Part shown: positions 1 to 7,528 of the stretch, piece by piece | Layout: each line of letters opens with the position of its first letter | Position numbering within the stretch: position 1 is the first letter of the stretch | Assembly: GCA_033721915.1 (NCBI GenBank) | Contig: JAWWAC010000020.1 | Location: 1-46,173, forward strand | Direction: 5' to 3' | From: REBR01 sp033721915 | GTDB lineage: Bacteria > Pseudomonadota > Gammaproteobacteria > Pseudomonadales > Oleiphilaceae | DNA: 46,173 nucleotides | Program-made: the position numbers and the translations under genes | Notes under the pieces: model-generated | What the model was told of the DNA's origin: nothing | Seen by the model: the letters and a program-made list of their open reading frames with translations, nothing else | The model's database searches: none

Positions 1-1
1 C

Positions 2-982
2 AATGTGGGCGACGAGATCAACGTCAAGGTGCTGAAGTTCGACCGCGAGCGCAACCGTGTGTCACTGGGCCTCAAGCAGCTGGGCGAAGATCCCTGGATC
101 GACATCAAGGCACGTTACCCGGAGAACACCCGGGTGCCGGCGCGGGTCACCAACCTCACCGACTACGGCTGCTTTGCCGAGCTGGAAGAGGGCGTGGAAG
201 GTCTGGTGCACGTCTCCGAGATGGACTGGACCAACAAGAACATCCACCCCTCCAAAGTGGTTCAGGTGGGTGACGAGATCGAAGTCATGGTGCTGGACAT
301 CGACGAAGAGCGTCGCCGTATTTCACTGGGCATCAAGCAGTGCCAGACCAACCCCTGGGAAGACTTTTCGGCCCGCTTCAACAAGGGCGACAAGATCACC
401 GGCAAGATCAAGTCCATCACCGACTTCGGCATCTTTATCGGCCTGGACGGCGGCATCGATGGTCTGGTGCACCTGTCCGACATCAGCTGGAACGAGACCG
501 GTGAAGAAGCCGTTCGTCATTACAAGAAAGGCGACGAGGTGGAAACCACCATCCTCTCCGTGGACCCTGAGCGTGAGCGCATCTCACTGGGCATCAAGCA
601 GCTCGAGAGCGATCCCTTCGCCGAATTCACACAGCTGAATGACCGTGGCTCCATTGTCCGCGGCACCGTCAGCTCCGTGGATGCCAAGTCCGCCACCATC
701 GCCCTGAACGACGAAGTGGAAGCGACCCTCAAGGCCTCTGAGATCAGCCGTGACAAGGTGGAAGACGCCCGTAACGTGCTGAAGGAAGGCGAGGAAGTGG
801 AAGCCAAGATCATCAGCGTCGATCGCAAGAACCGCATCATCAACCTGTCCGTGAAGTCCAAGGACGTGGAAGACGACAAGCAGGCCATGCAGTCTGTGCG
901 CGAGAAGACCGCTGAAAGCTCCAAGGCCACCACCATCGGTGACCTGATCAAGGAACAGATGCAGCAGAAAGACAGCAACTGA
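2..982 (+). CDS. rpsA: 30S ribosomal protein S1, C-terminal part (5' end outside window)
   Basis: Ribosomal protein S1 holds mRNA on the 30S subunit during initiation. The window opens inside the gene, so only about 326 of the usual ~557 residues are present. The reading frame is already open at base 2, and the GTG at base 5 is an internal valine, not a start. What remains is the end of S1 domain 3 (motif VKVLKFDRERNRVSLGLKQL), then three more OB-fold S1 repeats. Each closes with an R-x-S/N-L-G/S-K signature: ISLGIKQ near 318 and 583, INLSVKS near 840. Conserved blocks such as GLVHVSEMDWTNKNIHPSKV match enterobacterial S1 closely. A strong terminator follows at once, so ihfB downstream is probably transcribed mainly from its own promoter. 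Confidence 0.97.
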   Translation, partial: NVGDEINVKVLKFDRERNRVSLGLKQLGEDPWIDIKARYPENTRVPARVTNLTDYGCFAELEEGVEGLVHVSEMDWTNKNIHPSKVVQVGDEIEVMVLDIDEERRRISLGIKQCQTNPWEDFSARFNKGDKITGKIKSITDFGIFIGLDGGIDGLVHLSDISWNETGEEAVRHYKKGDEVETTILSVDPERERISLGIKQLESDPFAEFTQLNDRGSIVRGTVSSVDAKSATIALNDEVEATLKASEISRDKVEDARNVLKEGEEVEAKIISVDRKNRIINLSVKSKDVEDDKQAMQSVREKTAESSKATTIGDLIKEQMQQKDSN

Positions 983-1014
983 TTCCCTTGATTGTCCGCG
1001 TCAGCGGAAAGCGT

Positions 1015-1046
1015 TAAAAAAACGGGCCTAAGGGCCCGTTTTTTTT
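1015..1046 (+). terminator. Intrinsic terminator of rpsA
   Basis: An 8-bp stem AACGGGCC / GGCCCGTT with a 4-base loop is preceded by an A-run and followed by eight T residues. It starts about 30 bases after the rpsA stop codon. Confidence 0.93.
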
Positions 1047-1119
1047 GGTCTTTTTTAGGCTGTCCGCTAAACTTGTGAAAACGCTGCTTTGCCCCCACAG
1101 AACGGAGAAGGACAGGCCC

Positions 1120-1416
1120 ATGACAAAGTCGGAACTGGTGGAAATCATCGCCGGAAAACAGACACAGCTTTCGGTCAAGGATGTGGAGCTGGCGGTCAAG
1201 ACGCTGATCGAGCATATGTCCCAGTCACTGGCGGAAGGCCAGCGCATTGAAATCCGCGGCTTTGGCAGTTTCTCACTGCACTACCGGGCACCGCGGGTTG
1301 GCCGCAACCCCAAGACCGGCGAGTCCGTGGACCTGCCAGAGAAGTACGTGCCCCACTTCAAGCCCGGCAAGGAACTGCGCGAGAAGGTGAACGACAGCCT
1401 CAAGGCCGGCTACTGA
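1120..1416 (+). CDS. ihfB: Integration host factor subunit beta
   Basis: This is the beta subunit of the DNA-bending heterodimer IHF, which acts in the nucleoid in recombination, replication and sigma-54 transcription. The 98-residue product matches the family length. It has the N-terminal MTKSELVEII helix, the GFGSFS core and the proline-bearing DNA-binding arm (RAPRVGRNPKTGE, near residues 56-68). The frame is open further upstream, but the ATG at 1120 is preceded by GGAGAAGGA at a good distance and matches the usual N-terminus. The gene sits directly after rpsA, an arrangement conserved across gammaproteobacteria. The rpsA terminator lies between the two genes. Confidence 0.97.
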   Translation: MTKSELVEIIAGKQTQLSVKDVELAVKTLIEHMSQSLAEGQRIEIRGFGSFSLHYRAPRVGRNPKTGESVDLPEKYVPHFKPGKELREKVNDSLKAGY

Positions 1417-1535
1417 AGATAACCGCGGTAACGGGGCTGTTGTGGTAGTCTGACCCCTGGGCAGAGTCCGGGCCATTGCGTCTGTCATCTGGCCCCTGGC
1501 CGCCCCTCGATCATTCACTGCATAAGGAAGCAAGC

Positions 1536-1838
1536 ATGGCTGCCCTGCGCAAGGTCCTGATGATACTGCTGGTGATTGCACTGATCCTGTTTGTTCTGGT
1601 GTTTTCCCTGAACAATCAACAGTCGGTGGCACTGGACTTCTTTTTCTTCGAGACACCGACGGCGGGTGTGGCCATCTGGATTCTGTTGACTTTCGTGCTG
1701 GGCGGACTCCTGGGCATGTTGTTTACCTCACTGGCCCTGTTTCGTTCCAGTCTGGCCAGGCGTCGTGCCGAGCGTCAGCGTCAGAAAACCGAAAAAGCCC
1801 TGACTCGTGAACGGCAACAGGCACCCAAGAGGATCTGA
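1536..1838 (+). CDS. lapA: LapA family inner-membrane protein (DUF1049)
   Basis: This 100-residue inner-membrane protein has two hydrophobic segments, about residues 6-25 (MILLVIALILFVLVFSL) and 43-68, followed by a basic, arginine-rich cytoplasmic tail. In E. coli, LapA (YciS) is encoded with LapB and takes part in control of lipopolysaccharide synthesis through LpxC turnover. The start at 1536 is chosen over upstream codons because AAGGAAG precedes it and it gives the normal family length. Its TGA stop overlaps the ATG of lapB by one base, so the pair is probably translationally coupled. The 119 bases between ihfB and this gene show no convincing promoter or terminator. Confidence 0.92.
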   Translation: MAALRKVLMILLVIALILFVLVFSLNNQQSVALDFFFFETPTAGVAIWILLTFVLGGLLGMLFTSLALFRSSLARRRAERQRQKTEKALTRERQQAPKRI

Positions 1839-3004
1839 TGTCGAGTTTCACGCTCTGGCTGTTGCTGTTTGTCGCCATCGCGACGGGTTGGCTTCTGGGG
1901 CGCATCAGCGCCCGCTACGGCCGTCGTCCTGAAATCGACGATGAGGCCACACTCCGTGAGCGTCTTCAGTTTCTGTTTACCAATTACTCCGACGAGGCCA
2001 TCGAGTCCTTTGTGGAAACCCTGGCAGTCAGCCGGGACACCGTGAACCTGCACCTTTCCATTGGCGCCCATTTCCGCAACAAGGGGGAGGTGGACAGGGC
2101 CACACTGATTCACCAGAACCTGCTGGCCCGCCCGGAGCTGCCCAATCGCTACTCCTCCCAGGTCACCTATGAGCTGGCCATGGACTACCTGGCAGCGGGG
2201 CTGCTGGATCGGGCGGAGTCACTGCTGCATGAGCTGATGGGTTCCAGGGACTACGGCCGCAAGGCGGCACAGCAGCTGATAGAGCTGTATCAGCAGGAGC
2301 GTGACTGGGAGAGGGCCACCCAGGTGGCGGTGACCCTGGTTGAGGCGGAGCCCTCACCGTCACGGCGCAAGCAGCTGGCCTATTTGCTGTGTGAGCGTGC
2401 CGAACAGGACCTGGCCCGTGATGACCGTTTCGCGGCCCGTAACCGCCTCACACAGGCGCTGGATTACGACCCCACCTGCATCAAGGCGTCGCTGATGCTG
2501 GCGGATATGCATCACCATGAAGGCCGGCCAAAGGAGGCCAGGGCACTGCTTCTGAGTGTGTTTGACCAGAAAGCCGTCTTTGCCCCGGAGGCGATCCGCC
2601 GCCTGATGCAGTACGCCGGTGAGCAGGGCAGTGAGGCGGCTCTGGCCAGGAAGCTGCGCAAGCTGTATTACAGCTATCCCTCGACCAGTCTGCTGTTGTC
2701 CATTGTGGACCTGGAGCGGCGTCTGAAGGGGGATGGCCCGGCCATCGATCTGTTGCAACAGGAGCTCTCGAGCCGACCCAGCCTGCGTGGGTTGCTGCGT
2801 CTGATTGAGATCCATGGCACGGAACAAAACGGCAGCGGCACCCGGGACCGGCTGGTACGCCGGGTCGGCGAGATGCTGCTGCAGAACAAACCCGTCTATC
2901 AGTGCACACGCTGCGGCTTTTCGGGCCAGCAGTTGCACTGGCTCTGTCCCAGCTGCAAGACCTGGGAGAGTGTCGAGCCGGTGCAGGGTGTGGATGGCGA
3001 ATAG
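1838..3004 (+). CDS. lapB: LPS assembly protein LapB (TPR protein with rubredoxin-like tail)
   Basis: LapB (YciM) is an inner-membrane TPR protein that recruits LpxC to FtsH and so limits lipid A synthesis. The 388-residue product is nearly the E. coli length (389). It has an N-terminal membrane helix (residues ~4-20), a long run of TPR-like helices, and a C-terminal zinc ribbon with cysteines at 356, 359, 370 and 373 (CTRC...CPSC). That is the rubredoxin-type domain known to be essential in E. coli LapB. The ATG overlaps the lapA stop and has AGAGGA just upstream. pyrF begins 14 bases after the stop, so lapA-lapB-pyrF is probably one transcript. Confidence 0.95.
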   Translation: MSSFTLWLLLFVAIATGWLLGRISARYGRRPEIDDEATLRERLQFLFTNYSDEAIESFVETLAVSRDTVNLHLSIGAHFRNKGEVDRATLIHQNLLARPELPNRYSSQVTYELAMDYLAAGLLDRAESLLHELMGSRDYGRKAAQQLIELYQQERDWERATQVAVTLVEAEPSPSRRKQLAYLLCERAEQDLARDDRFAARNRLTQALDYDPTCIKASLMLADMHHHEGRPKEARALLLSVFDQKAVFAPEAIRRLMQYAGEQGSEAALARKLRKLYYSYPSTSLLLSIVDLERRLKGDGPAIDLLQQELSSRPSLRGLLRLIEIHGTEQNGSGTRDRLVRRVGEMLLQNKPVYQCTRCGFSGQQLHWLCPSCKTWESVEPVQGVDGE

Positions 3005-3017
3005 GAGCAGCTCGAGT

Positions 3018-3776
3018 ATGTCCGACCAGGATTCCAGGGGCCCGGAGGCCTCGCAACCCCAGCAAAACACCCTCGTGGAGTCACCCATCATCGTGGCGCT
3101 GGACTTTGACGACCGCATGGCGGCATTGCAGCTGGTGGATCAGCTGGATCCACAACGCTGTCGCCTTAAGGTCGGCAAGGAGATGTTTACCCGATTTGGT
3201 CCGGGTTTTGTGGAGGCCCTGCACAGCCGTGGCTTCCAGGTCTTCCTGGACCTCAAGTTCCATGACATCCCCAACACCACGGCTGCGGCCGTGGCCGCGG
3301 CGGCGGATATGGGTGTGTGGATGGTGAATGTGCACGCCTCCGGTGGCCAGGCCATGATGGAGGCCTGTGTCGAGCGCCTGTCCAGCTACGGCGACCAGCG
3401 CCCCCGACTGATTGCGGTGACGGTGCTGACCAGTCTGCTGCAGGCGGATCTGGCGGCCATTGGCTGGCAGCAGAGTCCGGCGGACACGGTGCTGCGTCTG
3501 GCCACACTGGCCAGCGAGAGTGGCATGGACGGTGTGGTCTGCTCCGCCCTGGAGGCGTCTTTGCTGAGGCAGCATCTGGGTGAGGCGTTTGCCCTGGTAA
3601 CACCGGGCATTCGCCCCACCTTTGCCACGGCGGGCGACCAGCAGCGAATCATGAACCCGGCGGACGCCATGGCGGCAGGCAGCCACTATCTGGTGATCGG
3701 CCGTCCCATTACCCGGGCGGATGACCCCCTCGCGGCACTGGCACGCATTGAAGCGGAGCTGGCGGGGCGGACGTAA
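3018..3776 (+). CDS. pyrF: Orotidine 5'-phosphate decarboxylase
   Basis: The enzyme catalyses the last step of de novo UMP synthesis, decarboxylating OMP in the cytoplasm. The product has 252 residues, a single TIM-barrel domain. The catalytic D-x-K-x-x-D signature is DLKFHDIPNT, with the lysine at residue 80. The phosphate-binding end of the barrel (VTPGIRP, later VIGRPIT) is intact. The chosen ATG has AGGAG about ten bases upstream. A GTG at codon 20 would give a shorter protein but lacks a better ribosome site. The gene follows lapB by 14 bases, the same order as in E. coli. It converges on yciH, with no clear terminator in the 53-base gap. Confidence 0.96.
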   Translation: MSDQDSRGPEASQPQQNTLVESPIIVALDFDDRMAALQLVDQLDPQRCRLKVGKEMFTRFGPGFVEALHSRGFQVFLDLKFHDIPNTTAAAVAAAADMGVWMVNVHASGGQAMMEACVERLSSYGDQRPRLIAVTVLTSLLQADLAAIGWQQSPADTVLRLATLASESGMDGVVCSALEASLLRQHLGEAFALVTPGIRPTFATAGDQQRIMNPADAMAAGSHYLVIGRPITRADDPLAALARIEAELAGRT

Positions 3777-3829
3777 CTGCGTCCGACTGCCACTGGGTGA
3801 GTCTGTGGGGTCGTGACCCGGTCCGGGGC

Positions 3830-4198
3830 TCAGCCACCGGCTTTTTTCACGGTCCAGCCTTTCTGCTGCAGGGCCTCCAGCAGCAGATCCCGGTGATCCC
3901 CCTGGATTTCGATCACCCCGTCCCGAACGGTGCCACCGCTTCCACAGCGGGCCTTGAGCTGCTTGGCCAGGGCTTTCAGCTCCTTTTCGGCCAGGGGCAC
4001 ACCGGTGACGGTGCTCACACCCTTACCCTTGCGCCCCTTGGTCTCCCGTCCGATACGCACAATACCGTCCGTGGCGGCGGCCGGGGCGTTATTGCGGCGG
4101 CGACAGAGGCACTCCGTCACGGGGCGGCGGCACTGGGGGCAGTGACGACCGCCGTCCGTGGAGTACACCAGCCCGCCTTCTTTGTTCCGCTGTCCCAT
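3830..4198 (-). CDS. yciH: YciH/SUI1 family translation-initiation-like protein
   Basis: This is a bacterial SUI1 (eIF1-like) protein, which in E. coli influences start-site discrimination at initiation. The 122-residue product contains GRETKGRKGKGVSTVTGV and ends in the canonical VRDGVIEIQGDHRD...KGWTVKKAGG. Compared with E. coli YciH it has a short cysteine-rich insert near the N-terminus, CPQC-x6-CLC, which could bind a metal. The start at 4198 is preferred because GGAGGA lies nine bases upstream; the upstream ATG at 4246 has no such site. It is convergent with pyrF. The DUF1329 gene ends 176 bases upstream on the same strand behind a GC-rich hairpin, so they are probably separate units. 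Confidence 0.93.
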   Translation of the reverse strand: MGQRNKEGGLVYSTDGGRHCPQCRRPVTECLCRRRNNAPAAATDGIVRIGRETKGRKGKGVSTVTGVPLAEKELKALAKQLKARCGSGGTVRDGVIEIQGDHRDLLLEALQQKGWTVKKAGG

Positions 4199-4335
4199 TT
4201 CACTGTCCTCCGGACGCCCGTGACTGATCCTGTGCAGACTAACCAAGAGCCGGCATCAGGGCAACGCTGTCGTGTGATCTCATTCGTTCCGGGGGGGTAA
4301 CAGGACATGGATGGTAAGACGGGCGGTATGGGAAG

Positions 4336-4357
4336 CCTCCGGGCCGGAGCCCGGAGG
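4336..4357 (-). terminator. GC-rich hairpin after the DUF1329 gene
   Basis: A perfect 9-bp stem, CCTCCGGGC / GCCCGGAGG, with a 4-base loop lies 18 bases beyond the DUF1329 stop codon on the minus strand. No T-run follows, so it may be a weak or factor-assisted terminator or an mRNA-stabilising 3' hairpin. Confidence 0.5.
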
Positions 4358-4374
4358 GTCGGGGAGGCGGCTTT

Positions 4375-5736
4375 CTAACGTCCTGCGCGACGCAGTGCCG
4401 CCGGTGTATAGAAAGAAGAGCGACGCTCCGTACCAAAGGTGTAGGGGTCTTCCTCTTCGTTGGTCAGTCCGATCACGATGTAGCGCCCTGACAGCAGGTC
4501 GTTGAGGGTCTCAAAGGCGTAGAAGGGGATTTTGTTGTCGTAGTCCTGAAGCATTTTGGCCTCGGCGACACGCCAGAGTTCTCCCCGGCCGTCGTAGTGG
4601 TCCACCACGGCAATCTGCCAGGAGTCCTCATCCACGAAGAAATCCCGCTGGGCATAGATATGACGCTCATCTTCCTTGAGGGTGGCGCGCACGTGCCAGA
4701 CCCGGTGCAGTTCATAGCGGGTCAGTGACTGGTCGATATGACCGGCCTGGATGATGTCGTCGTAGCTCAGTTCCTGGCTGGCCAGATCGTAGTTGTTGTA
4801 GGGAATGTACATCTCTTGCTTGCCGATAATCTCCCAGTTGTAGCGGTCCGGAGCACCGTTGAACATGTCCAGGTTATCGGCAGTGCGCTGCCCGTCGGCG
4901 GCGGTGCCGGGGCCGTCATAGGCCACGTTGGGTGCCCGGCGGACACGGCGCTGGCCGGAGTTGTAGACCCAGGCGCTGCGGCCTTCCTCTACCTGGTCAA
5001 TGGTTTCGTGCACCAGCAGCACGTTGCCGGACAGGCGCGATGGCGCTGTGGTGGTCTGGCGGAAATAGAACAGGATGTTCTCGTGATCTTCCGGTTCGTA
5101 GTCCGTCAGATAGGTGGGGTAGGTGATGTCCTCGGTCAGTTTCACCACGCTGAATTCCCCGTCGGTCTGGGGGGCGATCTGGGCGATATTGCGCTTCACG
5201 GAGCCGCCCCGGTAGCGGGTGGTGTGGTTGAAGATGATCTCCTGGCCCGCCTCGGGAATGGGGAAGGGCGTGCCGGTTTCATAGTTGAGGATGCCGTTGC
5301 CGGATTTTTCCAGCTCCACCTCGGTGGCGTTTTCCCGGGTTCTTTCCTGCCACTCCCCGGGGTAGGCCGCTGTGCGCCGGGTCTTGTAGACCGGCATGAA
5401 GTAGTCGTCGTAGGTTTCGATCATGGCCACCTGGCCCGGTGAAAGTTTGTCCTTGTACTCATCCACGTTGCTCTTGTCGATGCGGAACAGTTCCTTGTCG
5501 TCTGGAAAGGGGTTCACGTAGCGCTGGTCGCCCTTGTAGTCATCCGGTGGTGTTGTCAGCCCGCCTTCATAGGGTGGGATTTCATCGCCGTTACCTTCGG
5601 GGTTGGCGCCGATCATGGTCAGCTCATCCCCCAGCTTATCGGCTTCCTCTTGGGAAACAGAGGCGAGAGCCGGTCCACCGATGGTCATTGAAAGCAGTAT
5701 AAGGCCAGTCATCATGTGTTTATTATGGCTTTCCAT
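4375..5736 (-). CDS. Exported DUF1329 family protein (LolA-like fold)
   Basis: The 453-residue product matches the DUF1329 family, predicted periplasmic/outer-membrane-associated proteins with an outer-membrane lipoprotein-sorting-like fold. Biochemical roles are not well defined, and members often sit beside DUF1302 outer-membrane proteins and RND transporters. A signal peptide is visible at residues ~7-26 (MMTGLILLSM...ALA). The mature protein is acidic and rich in aromatic residues. The start at 5736 is chosen because AGGAGT precedes it and it leads directly into the signal peptide; an in-frame extension to 5883 reads through a likely promoter region. Here the gene stands alone, with no DUF1302 or RND partner. 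A large perfect palindrome lies about 155-180 bases upstream and may be a regulatory site. Confidence 0.88.
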   Translation of the reverse strand: MESHNKHMMTGLILLSMTIGGPALASVSQEEADKLGDELTMIGANPEGNGDEIPPYEGGLTTPPDDYKGDQRYVNPFPDDKELFRIDKSNVDEYKDKLSPGQVAMIETYDDYFMPVYKTRRTAAYPGEWQERTRENATEVELEKSGNGILNYETGTPFPIPEAGQEIIFNHTTRYRGGSVKRNIAQIAPQTDGEFSVVKLTEDITYPTYLTDYEPEDHENILFYFRQTTTAPSRLSGNVLLVHETIDQVEEGRSAWVYNSGQRRVRRAPNVAYDGPGTAADGQRTADNLDMFNGAPDRYNWEIIGKQEMYIPYNNYDLASQELSYDDIIQAGHIDQSLTRYELHRVWHVRATLKEDERHIYAQRDFFVDEDSWQIAVVDHYDGRGELWRVAEAKMLQDYDNKIPFYAFETLNDLLSGRYIVIGLTNEEEDPYTFGTERRSSFYTPAALRRAGR

Positions 5737-5890
5737 GAAGTACTCCTGCGATCTTCTGTTCATAATTGTCTTGTTGTTGGCTGACAGCGGGGTCAGTAAA
5801 ACAACCCGCACCGACAACTCAGCCGGCCTGCCCGACCGACTTGGATAGAGGTGTTTCTGGTTTATCCACCCCTTAAAATACAACGACAGT

Positions 5891-5915
5891 GTCCATGGGA
5901 AAAGTTCCCATGGAC
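5891..5915. repeat. 25-base perfect palindrome upstream of the DUF1329 gene
   Basis: Arms GTCCATGGGAA (5891-5901) and TTCCCATGGAC (5905-5915) are perfect inverted copies around a 3-base centre, AAG. On the minus strand the site sits about 155-180 bases before the DUF1329 start, near a possible -10 (TATTTT) of that gene. A dimeric regulator site is the simplest reading. A 3-base loop is small for an efficient RNA hairpin, and no plus-strand gene ends here. Confidence 0.6.
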
Positions 5916-5993
5916 TTTGTTAAAAGTCGGTATGGAATGACCGGAAGCCTTCTTTGTTTGGGGCTCTTCTGCAGGGGGACAAAACAGGGGGCA

Positions 5994-6022
5994 TAAAAAA
6001 AGCCGCTTGAACAGCGGCTTTT
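5994..6022 (-). terminator. Intrinsic terminator of tRNA-Asn (first copy)
   Basis: On the minus strand a 7-bp stem AGCCGCT / AGCGGCT with a 5-base loop, flanked by A and T runs, begins about ten bases after the CCA end of the tRNA and ends in a run of seven T residues. Confidence 0.88.
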
Positions 6023-6029
6023 AAGATGT

Positions 6030-6105
6030 TGGCTCCCCGAGCTGGGCTCGAACCAGCGACAAACGGATTAACAGTCCGTTGCTCTACCAACTGAGCTATC
6101 GGGGA
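6030..6105 (-). tRNA. tRNA-Asn (anticodon GTT)
   Basis: This is a 76-base cloverleaf read on the minus strand. The acceptor stem TCCCCGA pairs with TCGGGGA. The D-loop contains AGTTGGTAGA, the anticodon loop CTGTTAATC has GTT centred, and the T-arm contains GGTTCGAGCCC. CCA is encoded. It has its own consensus promoter and terminator. It is identical over all 76 bases to the copy at 18120-18195. Confidence 0.98.
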
Positions 6106-6127
6106 ATCGCTCTGCGATAAGGCGCGT

Positions 6128-6156
6128 ATCTTAGGGGGGAGAGGCCCTGGCGTCAA
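6128..6156 (-). promoter_or_regulatory. Sigma-70 promoter of tRNA-Asn (first copy)
   Basis: The minus strand carries TTGACG (6151-6156), exactly 17 bases, then TAAGAT (6128-6133). A GC-rich discriminator (CGCGCC) follows before the tRNA, typical of stringently controlled stable-RNA promoters. Confidence 0.85.
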
Positions 6157-6187
6157 CCCCCTTTGCCTGCATTTGACGCCATGGCCG

Positions 6188-7375
6188 TCAGGCCGGAGTC
6201 AGTGCCTTTTTCAGCCGGGCAATGGCTTCCTTGAGATTGTCCATACTGGTGGCGAAACTCAGGCGCATATGTCCCGGTGTGCCGAAGGCGGAGCCGGGCA
6301 CCAGTGCCACGCCCGCGGTTTCCAGCAGGTGTGCGGCCAGTTCCACGTCGTCACTGACTCCCGGGGTGGCGTCAATGGCTCCCTGGAAGCTGGGGAAGGC
6401 GTAGAAGGTGCCGTCACTGGGGATGCAGCTGACACCGGGGAGGGCGTTGAGCGCCTCCAGCAGGTAGTCGTGACGCTCCCTGAAGGCCTTGACCATGGTG
6501 CCGACGCAGTCCTGTGGGCCGTTGAGTGCCTCTTCCGCCGCCGCCTGGGAAATGGAGGCCGGGTTGGAGGTGCTCTGGGACTGGATTTTCTTCATGGCGC
6601 CGATGACCTTGGCGGGGCCGGCGGCATAGCCGATGCGCCATCCGGTCATAGAGTAGGCCTTGGAGACGCCATTGAGGACAAAGGTACGGTCTTTCAGTGA
6701 CGGGGTGGCGTTGAGGATGTTCACAAAATCGCCGCTCCAAAGGATATGCTCGTACATATCGTCCGTGGCCACCATGATCTCCGGGTAGTCTTCCAGCACC
6801 GCACCCAGTGCGGCCAGCTCATCCCTGCTGTAGGCCACGCCACTGGGGTTGGAGGGACTGTTGAAGACCACAATGCGGGTGCGATCCGTAATGGCCTCGC
6901 GCAGCTGCTGGGGGGTGATCTTGAAGCGGTTTTCGGCGCTGGTTTCCAGTATCACCGGGGTGCCTTCCGCCACCTTGACCATATCCGGGTAGGAGACCCA
7001 GTAGGGGGCCGGTATGATGACCTCGTCACCCGGGTTGAGCAGTGCCAGTGCCAGGTTGAAAAAGCTCTGCTTGCCGCCGGAGGAAACCAGGATCTCCCCT
7101 GGCTCGTAATCAAGGCCGTTATCGCGCTGGAACTTGCGGATAATGGCCTGCTTGAGACCTGGGGTGCCATCCACTGCGGTATACTTGGTTTTCCCTTCCC
7201 GCAGGGCGCGGTTGGCCGCCTCTTTGATGTGCTCGGGGGTGTCAAAGTCGGGTTCACCCGCCCCCAGTCCGATAATGTCCTTGCCCGCGGCACGCAGCTC
7301 GGCGGCTTTGCTGGTCACGGCCAGTGTGGGGGAAGGCTTGATCTGTTGGACCCGGTGAGAGAGTTGGACGTTCAA
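6188..7375 (-). CDS. aspC: Pyridoxal-phosphate aspartate/aromatic aminotransferase, class I (type Ib)
   Basis: A class-I aminotransferase of the aspartate aminotransferase Ib type, transferring amino groups between aspartate and 2-oxoglutarate. The product has 395 residues. The PLP lysine is K239 in NGVSKAYSMTGWRIGY, with PAPYWVSYP near 123-130 and the NSPSNPSG block near 172-179. The start is TTG at 7375: GAGGAG lies seven bases upstream, the length is right, and the N-terminus (NVQLSHRVQQIKPSPTLAV) fits the family. The frame stays open for another 1.6 kb across uvrB, but that is coding-strand shadow. Transcription diverges from uvrB. tRNA-Asn lies just downstream with its own promoter. Confidence 0.93.
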   Translation of the reverse strand: MNVQLSHRVQQIKPSPTLAVTSKAAELRAAGKDIIGLGAGEPDFDTPEHIKEAANRALREGKTKYTAVDGTPGLKQAIIRKFQRDNGLDYEPGEILVSSGGKQSFFNLALALLNPGDEVIIPAPYWVSYPDMVKVAEGTPVILETSAENRFKITPQQLREAITDRTRIVVFNSPSNPSGVAYSRDELAALGAVLEDYPEIMVATDDMYEHILWSGDFVNILNATPSLKDRTFVLNGVSKAYSMTGWRIGYAAGPAKVIGAMKKIQSQSTSNPASISQAAAEEALNGPQDCVGTMVKAFRERHDYLLEALNALPGVSCIPSDGTFYAFPSFQGAIDATPGVSDDVELAAHLLETAGVALVPGSAFGTPGHMRLSFATSMDNLKEAIARLKKALTPA

Positions 7376-7528
7376 ACTGACGCTCCTCGCTGATTGAAAG
7401 AGTCTCCGCGGGTGGTTGCCACAGCCGACGGAATTTGCACAACATGTTAACACGAAGCATCGCCCGAGCGGAGACCGGCAGCCATGCCCGGTACCCATAT
7501 CGGGTTCTATACGACAATCGGGGCCACT

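Noticed and set aside
5920..6156. Minus-strand open frame containing IAQLVEQRTVNPFVAGSSPARGAN
   Set aside because: This peptide is the well-known false translation of the tRNA-Asn gene and its flanks; the same happens at the second tRNA copy.
7376..7528. LexA (SOS) box upstream of uvrB
   Set aside because: Looked for CTGT-N8-ACAG and close variants; none present, so SOS control cannot be claimed.
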